47,528 nucleotides of DNA from an uncultured Lachnospiraceae bacterium (lineage in GTDB: Bacteria; Bacillota; Clostridia; Lachnospirales; Lachnospiraceae): NCBI GenBank assembly GCA_947625135.1, contig CANQNE010000020.1, forward strand, positions 1-47,528, given 5' to 3'. Both the position numbers and the translations under genes were made by a program. This document shows positions 42,782 to 47,528 of the stretch, piece by piece. A model generated the notes under the pieces. The model did not search any database and was not told the DNA's origin. It saw only the letters and a program-made list of their open reading frames with translations. The first letter of the stretch is position 1. Each line of letters starts with the position of its first letter.

Positions 42782-44179
42782 TCAGGACTGTTTCCGCCTG
42801 CGGGCCAGTTCCGCGCAGTTTTCTTCTACTTTTTTCTTGTTCAGCGGATAGATAAAAAACAGGGCCAGCGCCACCGCAAGAAGTCCCGCTGCGGGGATCA
42901 CACAGGAAAGATTGAAAATGCCCCTTGTCACTTCCGGATCAAAAGCGGTGTCTTTGCTATAGCCGATCATCGTCAGCAGTCCCCCGATCATGCCGGAGGA
43001 AAATGCCTGTCCCAGCTTGCGTGCAAAGGAATATACGGAATAAATGGTGCCGTCCTCCCGGACGCCGTTTTTTACCTCCGCATCGTCGATCACATCGGTA
43101 ATCATCGCCCAGATCACCGTATTAAAAAACCCCAGTCCGATATATGCCAGTGTATAAAACACCACATACACGGCGGCGCTTTGGGGCCGTATGAACAGGC
43201 AGATCAGATAGATAGCCGCCCCAAAAGCACAGGATACGACGGACAGTTCCTTTTTCCCGAATTTTGCCGCCAGCTTCCCGGCAAAGGGCGCGCAGATCAG
43301 CAGCATCGCAATACTTCCGGCCAGCGCCGAGACAGACTGGGCACCTGCAGATCTGTAAAAGTTGGGAAAAACATACCCTGCCATGCCCTGCATCCCCAGC
43401 ATACCAAGAAGCAGCAGAATAGCCGCGGCGATGATGCCAAGGAGCGCCCGGTTTGTCACGAGATTTTTGATCATCATGCCGATATGCAGCTTCTGGGTAT
43501 TGGCCGGCACCTCTACCCGCTCCCGCACCAGATAAAAACAGAGCAGATAACAGAGGATCGCCAGCACGCTGAACACCCCGGCTACCGTCATCATCCTGCC
43601 GCCGGTGAGGATTGGATTGCCGTTCACCGTCTTATAGGCTACAATCGGTGTTCCCACGCCGATCACCAGCCCCGCAAGAGTGGCGCCGATGGTACGCCAG
43701 ACGGAAAGCTGCGCCCGGTCGTCCGGGTCCGGAGAAATGGCGGAAGCCATAGAGCCATAAGGGATATTGATGGAGGTATAAAAAATGGAGCCCCAGAGAA
43801 TATAGGTAAAAGCCATCCAAAACACTTTGAATCCATAAGCCATATTTGCGAAACCCGCCTGATAGATCAAAAAGCTGGCAATGGCTACAGGCCCGCACAT
43901 CCGCCTGATCCATGGGCGGAATTTTCCGTCCTTTGTAGGCTTTGACCGATCCACGATCTGTCCCATAGTCACGTCCGTCACCGCATCCACAAAGCGGGCC
44001 GCCATCATCAGCACCCCGACCACAGCGGCATTGATGTCCATCACATCCGTATAAAACTTCAGCATAAACGAGGAGGACAATATAAACGTAAAGTCATTTC
44101 CGAAATCTCCGAACATATAGCCCAGTTTATCTTTTATGCCAAATGGACTGACAGAAGTATTTGATTTCACATTTTCCAT
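42782..44179 (-). CDS. GPH family cation:glycoside/hexuronide symporter
   Basis: A 465-residue membrane protein with about 12 helices of the glycoside-pentoside-hexuronide:cation symporter family (UidB/MelB/XylP-like). The opening KDKLGYMFGDFGNDFTF and GQIVDRSKPTKDGKFRPWI are the characteristic N-terminal and loop 2-3 signatures. It probably imports glucuronides or hexuronates for the neighbouring GH2 enzyme and UxuAB. Three ATG codons lie close together; 44179 is nine bases after AGAGGA and is preferred. It starts 103 bases after the GH2 gene. Confidence 0.9.
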   Translation of the reverse strand: MENVKSNTSVSPFGIKDKLGYMFGDFGNDFTFILSSSFMLKFYTDVMDINAAVVGVLMMAARFVDAVTDVTMGQIVDRSKPTKDGKFRPWIRRMCGPVAIASFLIYQAGFANMAYGFKVFWMAFTYILWGSIFYTSINIPYGSMASAISPDPDDRAQLSVWRTIGATLAGLVIGVGTPIVAYKTVNGNPILTGGRMMTVAGVFSVLAILCYLLCFYLVRERVEVPANTQKLHIGMMIKNLVTNRALLGIIAAAILLLLGMLGMQGMAGYVFPNFYRSAGAQSVSALAGSIAMLLICAPFAGKLAAKFGKKELSVVSCAFGAAIYLICLFIRPQSAAVYVVFYTLAYIGLGFFNTVIWAMITDVIDDAEVKNGVREDGTIYSVYSFARKLGQAFSSGMIGGLLTMIGYSKDTAFDPEVTRGIFNLSCVIPAAGLLAVALALFFIYPLNKKKVEENCAELARRRKQS

Positions 44180-44282
44180 GCGCATCATTCCTCTTTCTCT
44201 TTCTTTTTCATATTGCATCCTTATAAAACTGCCCGTCTTCAACGCGGCAGCTTCCGCAGGCGGCCTTTTCCCGCGCAATCCG

Positions 44283-46550
44283 TTATCCCTTGGAGATCTT
44301 CGTCAGCTTTGCATTGAGACTTTCTGCAAACCCTTCCGGAAGCATGGAACCTGCCATGGAGACGATCCCCTCCATGCTCATGTTTTTCATCATGTCCCAC
44401 ATTCCTTCACCCAGCTTTACTTCCATATTCATAGCCAGCTTCACCGCTTCCGCAACAATCTGGAAGGCCTCCGGATTTTTTGCGATCTCTTCCATAGAGT
44501 CCCGGATACTGTACCGATCCTCCGGAAATTCCATCGGCGCTTTCAGATCCAGATCCCCAACGGTTTTGAACCAGTTGGCGACGCCTTCCGCCCGTTCGTT
44601 GAACTCAGGAAGCACATAAATGGACGGTTCCTCTTCCACCCTTTCCAGCGTCATCGTGTCTTTTGCATTTCCTGCAGATGCCAGAAGGATATTGGTTCCC
44701 GGGCTCAGCGACACATTGAACACAAACACCTTGTCACCCTCCTGCTCGCCAACCGGTTCTCCGTTTAAAAAAAGAGTCACAGCGGGCTGGTTAGAGTAAA
44801 TGCGGATCTGGGTGGTGTCTCCCGCCCGTTTTGCGTACCGTTTGCCGCAGAGATGCACCATGGGCTCTTTTGTCCAATATGCCTGATAAATGTAATAGCT
44901 GTCTTTTTTTGTTTTCCGGTCCATGGTCACAAGGCCCTTATTGTTTCTTCCTGCCACACCGCCCTCATTTCTTGCGGCGCAGCCAAAATCAAACATATTC
45001 CACACATAGCTTCCCCATATCCATGGGCGCTCATTTAGCATCTTTGCCATATATTCGTGATATAATGCCTGATAAGCCTCACTGTAATCCTTACATGCGG
45101 GATTGGGGCCCTGATAGGTAATGATGCCCTCGCAGCCATACTCGGTTAGTCCAAGACACAATTCGGGATGATTTTTGTGAAAATTGTCCATCCATGGCCC
45201 ATTATCCTCGATCTTGCCTCCGTACCATCCAAAATAATGATTGTAACCGATCACATCCGTAATGGTGTGCATGGGACTGTCCTCCGGCGTCATGGACACA
45301 TGGGCAATGGCGGTAAGCCTTCCCGGATCCAGCTCTTTTGCAATATCATTCAGTTCTCTGTGATGATCGATGAGCTGCTGGGAGATCCCGCCAATCAAAA
45401 TCTCGTTGGAAATCCCCCAAAAACAAATGGAAGGATGGTTGTAATTCTGAACGATCAGTTCCTTTAACTGGCTGATGCAGTTTTGGTGCGCATCCGGATC
45501 CGGATTCATTACACTGATGAACGGGATTTCCGCCCAGACCACAAAGCCAAGCTCATCACAGGCATCATAAAAATCCTGAGAATGTTGATAATGGGCAAGC
45601 CGTATTGTATTGGCCCCAAGCTCCTTGATGATCAGCGCATCCTCATAATGATCTTCCCATGTAAGCGCATTGCCCTGATAAAGCAGATCCTGATGCCTGC
45701 TGACGCCCCGAAGCGGCGTAGGTTTTCCGTTCAGAATAAAACCGTTTTCCGGATCGCAGGAAAAACTGCGGACGCCCACAGCGGCGCTCACTTCGTCATA
45801 CGCTTCATTTCTCCTCTGAAGGTCTGCGATCACCGTATATAAAAAGGGATCCTCCGGGCTCCAGAGATGTGCGTCCGGCACATACACCTTCACTGCCGGA
45901 TCCTCTGATGAACAGCAGGCATAGCCCACTTCTTTCCCTTCCGGATCCAAAATAGAATAAAGCACCGTAAAATTTTCATCGGGATTTTTCACATAGGTGA
46001 CGATATCAAATTCCGCGCCCCCATCTTCACATGGCCGGGGTGTTACCGTAATACCGGGCCCGCCGTAATAGTCCAGATCAAAATGGGTGTCCGGCACGCT
46101 GACCAGATTCACGCCCCGGTAAAGTCCTCCGTAAAATGTGAAATCAGCGGACTGGGGATAAACGCTGTCCTTCTGTTCATTGCTGCAGGCGATTACCAGC
46201 AGATTTTTTCCTTCTTCCCTGCACTGCTCCGTGATATCCGCACGAAAGATAGAGTATCCGCCTTCATGGCTGGTCACCTCTGTCCCGTTTACATACACCG
46301 ATGCCTGCTGTCCTGCCGCCAGTACCTCCACAAAAAGCCGTCCGCCGGGCAGGGGCTGCTTCGGCATCTCAAAGGATTTTGCATACCAGCACTTTCCCCT
46401 GTAATAGCCGTCCTTTCCGTCGTGGCCGTCCACCGCGTTCCATGTGTGGGGCAGGTCAACGGTCTCCCAACCCTCGGGCAGACGTTCCGGAAGGCCTGCG
46501 TCCTGCTGAATAAAACGCCAGTCTTTGTTTAATTCGATGATCTTACGCAT
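44283..46550 (-). CDS. GH2 glycoside hydrolase, probable beta-glucuronidase (or beta-galactosidase)
   Basis: A 755-residue intracellular GH2 enzyme without signal peptide. Residues ~1-150 are the jelly-roll sugar-binding domain (DLPHTWNAVDGHDG), ~155-265 the Ig-like domain and ~270-560 the TIM barrel. The acid/base is Glu383 in WGISNEI and the nucleophile Glu470 in GLTEYGCEG. A second Ig-like part and an ~85-residue helical C-terminal tail (EEIAKNPEAFQIVAEAVK) follow. The segment GRNNKGLVTMDRKTKK contains an N-x-K triplet aligned with that of beta-glucuronidases, but related beta-galactosidases have NDKGL there too, so sequence alone does not decide. The adjoining hexuronide symporter and mannonate pathway favour glucuronides. 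AAAGGAGGT lies upstream. Confidence 0.88.
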   Translation of the reverse strand: MRKIIELNKDWRFIQQDAGLPERLPEGWETVDLPHTWNAVDGHDGKDGYYRGKCWYAKSFEMPKQPLPGGRLFVEVLAAGQQASVYVNGTEVTSHEGGYSIFRADITEQCREEGKNLLVIACSNEQKDSVYPQSADFTFYGGLYRGVNLVSVPDTHFDLDYYGGPGITVTPRPCEDGGAEFDIVTYVKNPDENFTVLYSILDPEGKEVGYACCSSEDPAVKVYVPDAHLWSPEDPFLYTVIADLQRRNEAYDEVSAAVGVRSFSCDPENGFILNGKPTPLRGVSRHQDLLYQGNALTWEDHYEDALIIKELGANTIRLAHYQHSQDFYDACDELGFVVWAEIPFISVMNPDPDAHQNCISQLKELIVQNYNHPSICFWGISNEILIGGISQQLIDHHRELNDIAKELDPGRLTAIAHVSMTPEDSPMHTITDVIGYNHYFGWYGGKIEDNGPWMDNFHKNHPELCLGLTEYGCEGIITYQGPNPACKDYSEAYQALYHEYMAKMLNERPWIWGSYVWNMFDFGCAARNEGGVAGRNNKGLVTMDRKTKKDSYYIYQAYWTKEPMVHLCGKRYAKRAGDTTQIRIYSNQPAVTLFLNGEPVGEQEGDKVFVFNVSLSPGTNILLASAGNAKDTMTLERVEEEPSIYVLPEFNERAEGVANWFKTVGDLDLKAPMEFPEDRYSIRDSMEEIAKNPEAFQIVAEAVKLAMNMEVKLGEGMWDMMKNMSMEGIVSMAGSMLPEGFAESLNAKLTKISKG

Positions 46551-46637
46551 AGTCTACCTCCTTTTATGGTGTATTATTGGTAATTTTGCAGGTTTTATCC
46601 AGAGAGAAGGGAATTTTTTGGGATATGAAAGTTTGTG

Positions 46638-46721
46638 ATTGGCAATAGATATGATTGTTCTGAAGCCTGATAACAAATATGACTGTTCTCAGGTCTGGCA
46701 ACAGACAGGTCTGCTTTGAGG
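46638..46721. repeat. three degenerate 28-bp tandem units
   Basis: Units at 46638-46665, 46666-46693 and 46694-46721 align without gaps, with 18-19 of 28 positions identical between pairs (shared pattern TGG-CAA-A-A----TGTTCTGAGG-like). They run directly into the large inverted repeat. No spacers are present, so this is not a CRISPR array. Confidence 0.6.
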
Positions 46722-46921
46722 CCTGCCCGTACAGATTCGCCGGTTTCACCGCAAACACGTGGATTTTTGCGTTTTGCTGCGCCATCAATTACCATGTCAA
46801 AATCAAAACTCGCCCTTACAGGGCTCAGACAGTTGATTTTGACATGGAATTATGCTCGCAAAATCTGCAAAAATCCGGCTATCGTTTGCTTGTGAAACCG
46901 GCGGATCTGTACTGCAGGCGC
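46721..46921. repeat. ~200-bp imperfect inverted repeat (long hairpin)
   Basis: The left arm (46721-46806) and right arm (46833-46920) are inverted copies with only small indels and mismatches; the innermost 16 bases next to the loop (CATGTCAAAATCAA region) match exactly. The 26-base loop contains its own perfect hairpin GCCCT-TAC-AGGGC (46812-46824). It carries no gene; weak reading frames through it are a by-product of the symmetry. It may be a MITE-like or REP-like element or encode a highly folded RNA. Confidence 0.82.
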
Positions 46922-47001
46922 TTCATCCAGCGCATATTCTGCTGACCTTCTGATTGATTGAAGTCAGCGATCAGAGCTGGTTTTGAAACAGGTTTAGGGT
47001 A

Positions 47002-47038
47002 TAAAAAGAGCGCCTACACGGGGTTTTCGTGCAGACGC
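47002..47038 (-). terminator. intrinsic terminator, minus strand
   Basis: On the minus strand an 11-bp stem (47028-47038 with 47010-47020, all pairs formed with two G-U) and a seven-base loop are followed by TCTTTTTA. No intact gene ends here; it may back up the terminator at 47121-47147. Confidence 0.75.
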
Positions 47039-47120
47039 TTTACATTATGCCATTCGTATCATTTCTTTTGTTTTGCCATGAGCGTATTGTTTACAAGATA
47101 TTCAAGTCCCCTTCAAAGCG

Positions 47121-47147
47121 AAAAGCGCCTCTTTTAGAGACGCCTTT
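47121..47147 (-). terminator. intrinsic terminator of the putative small RNA
   Basis: On the minus strand GCGTCTC-TAAAA-GAGGCGC (47043 region excluded; arms 47137-47143 and 47125-47131) forms a 7-bp stem with one G-U pair, followed by TTTT. Confidence 0.65.
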
Positions 47148-47240
47148 CAAAATCGTATTCGATATAACCAAGAAACACTAGCCGCCCAGCCAAGGGTTAG
47201 CGCCTCTTTCTAAAACTACCACTGTTGCATCGCATTTTCC
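47122..47240 (-). ncRNA. putative small RNA between a promoter and a terminator
   Basis: A promoter at 47247-47275 and a terminator at 47121-47147 on the minus strand bracket ~120 nt. No ATG frame with a ribosome site of convincing length was found inside; a short frame ending ANPWLGG-stop (around 47180) lacks an ATG. It could be a free small RNA, an RNA antitoxin or a remnant leader. I do not recognise the family. Confidence 0.4.
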
Positions 47241-47246
47241 GATAAC

Positions 47247-47275
47247 AATATAACATTTGCCTCAAAAATATGCAA
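47247..47275 (-). promoter_or_regulatory. sigma-A-like promoter, minus strand
   Basis: TTGCAT (complement of 47270-47275) and TATATT (complement of 47247-47252) are exactly 17 bases apart. The start would be near 47240. Confidence 0.6.
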
Positions 47276-47334
47276 GTGTTATTTTGCTATATACTTGAAG
47301 TCGAATGACCGCCATAATATCCTGTTTTCCGTGT

Positions 47335-47528
47335 TTAATTCGCAAATGTAAGCACAACTATTTTGTACTTTTGATCCCCATTACGGATCAAGTCGATTTT
47401 TGCGGTTTAATTTCCTTTGAAATATTGTTTAAAATCAGCGCCGGATTTCTCCCCGTCTTTAGGATTTAGCACTATAATTCTTTCGGAGTAATCCCATATC
47501 CGATATTTCATGAGCCAGCTTATTTGCT
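47335..47528 (-). pseudogene. 3' end of an unknown gene cut by the window edge, with an in-frame stop
   Basis: Reading the minus strand from the window edge, 39 codons of protein-like sequence (MKYRIWDYSERIIVLNP and on to KQYFKGN) end in TAA at 47407-47409. The same frame then continues with 23 further codons of similar character (AKIDLIRNGDQKYKIVVLTFAN) to a second TAA at 47335-47337. A single C-to-T change of CAA would explain the first stop. Alternatively the gene simply ends at 47407 and the rest is open by chance. I do not recognise the family; the 5' part lies outside the window. Confidence 0.5.

Noticed and set aside
44283-46550. Use of the N-x-K triplet to name the GH2 enzyme a beta-glucuronidase outright
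   Set aside because: Related beta-galactosidases also have an N-x-K-like string at that point, so only the gene context favours glucuronidase.
46638-46721. Possible CRISPR repeats
   Set aside because: The 28-bp units are contiguous without spacers and too divergent; no cas genes are near.
46564-46945. Frames of 74 and 88 codons on either strand in the region upstream of the GH2 gene
   Set aside because: They run through the tandem units and the inverted repeat, have no ribosome sites and owe their openness to the repeated sequence.
1-47528. tRNA, rRNA and intact insertion sequences
   Set aside because: No cloverleaf with the GTTCGAATC-type arm, no rRNA sequence and no transposase frame was recognised by eye; a tRNA scan would be decisive.

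Overview
The window reads as a chromosomal segment of an anaerobic, spore-forming Firmicute of the Lachnospiraceae type. The reasons are a SpoIIM-like sporulation protein, the Gram-positive RNA-decay set (RNase Y, RNase J, a YlbF-family protein), an HPr-like protein without the catalytic histidine, an IreB/DUF1292/RuvX block, strong Shine-Dalgarno sites, TTG/GTG starts and sigma-A promoters with 17-base spacers. The species cannot be fixed from the sequence alone. Most genes are ordinary core and metabolic genes on the minus strand. Accessory character appears mainly in the pectate lyase region, the metallochaperone region and the last ~0.95 kb.

Layout. 0.1-1.9 kb: a HAD phosphatase and a membrane-anchored M15-type peptidase (+), ending at a bidirectional terminator. 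2.0-5.1 kb: XerD-type recombinase, SpoIIM-like protein and class I aminotransferase (-). 5.1-8.7 kb: RNase Y, then recX and recA behind a promoter with a GAAC-N4-GTTC SOS box (-). 8.8-12.0 kb: a YtrA-type GntR repressor, ABC ATPase and ABC-2 permease (+) behind a promoter overlapped by a palindromic operator. 12.1-16.7 kb: a two-domain glycosyltransferase and a secreted family-1 pectate lyase with Ig-like domains and a dockerin (-). 16.8-22.9 kb: an oligopeptide transport operon, oppBCDF then oppA, with a structured leader (-). 23-27.3 kb: an ABC ATPase and a giant FtsX-like permease with an extracytoplasmic coiled coil (-).

27.3-32.7 kb (-): ireB, ruvX, DUF1292, RNase J, a YlbF-family gene, a truncated MltG-like gene, an O-methyltransferase (TrmR-like) and a U32 protein (TrhP-like). 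Apart from the RNA-decay genes this matches the Bacillus yrzL-yrrK-yrzB-yrrL-yrrM-yrrO order. The last two enzymes would make the uridine-34 wobble modification of tRNA. MtaB (32.7-34.0 kb) and ThiI (34.4-35.6 kb) add two more tRNA modification enzymes. 34.0-34.4 kb: a monocistronic HPr-like gene (+). 35.6-37.9 kb: two COG0523/CobW GTPases, one fused to a YcgQ-like C-terminal domain and one with a tract of about 50 histidines. 38.0-39.8 kb: a GT28 glycolipid synthase and PlsY. 39.8-46.6 kb: a glucuronide/hexuronate locus of a GH2 glycosidase, GPH symporter, mannonate dehydratase and fructuronate reductase.

The right end (46.55-47.5 kb) has no intact gene. It holds three degenerate 28-bp tandem units, a ~200-nt imperfect inverted repeat, two minus-strand terminators, a promoter placed to make a ~120-nt RNA, and a gene 3' end cut by the window edge that carries an in-frame stop.

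The pectate lyase (pectin to oligogalacturonides) and the GH2-GPH-UxuA-UxuB locus (hexuronides to 2-keto-3-deoxygluconate) suggest use of plant or host uronic-acid glycans. No single wholly new multi-gene system stands out. The least explained signals are the CobW-YcgQ fusion beside the His-rich CobW, a short hairpin element found just upstream of two unrelated genes, the opp leader, and the structured non-coding right end.
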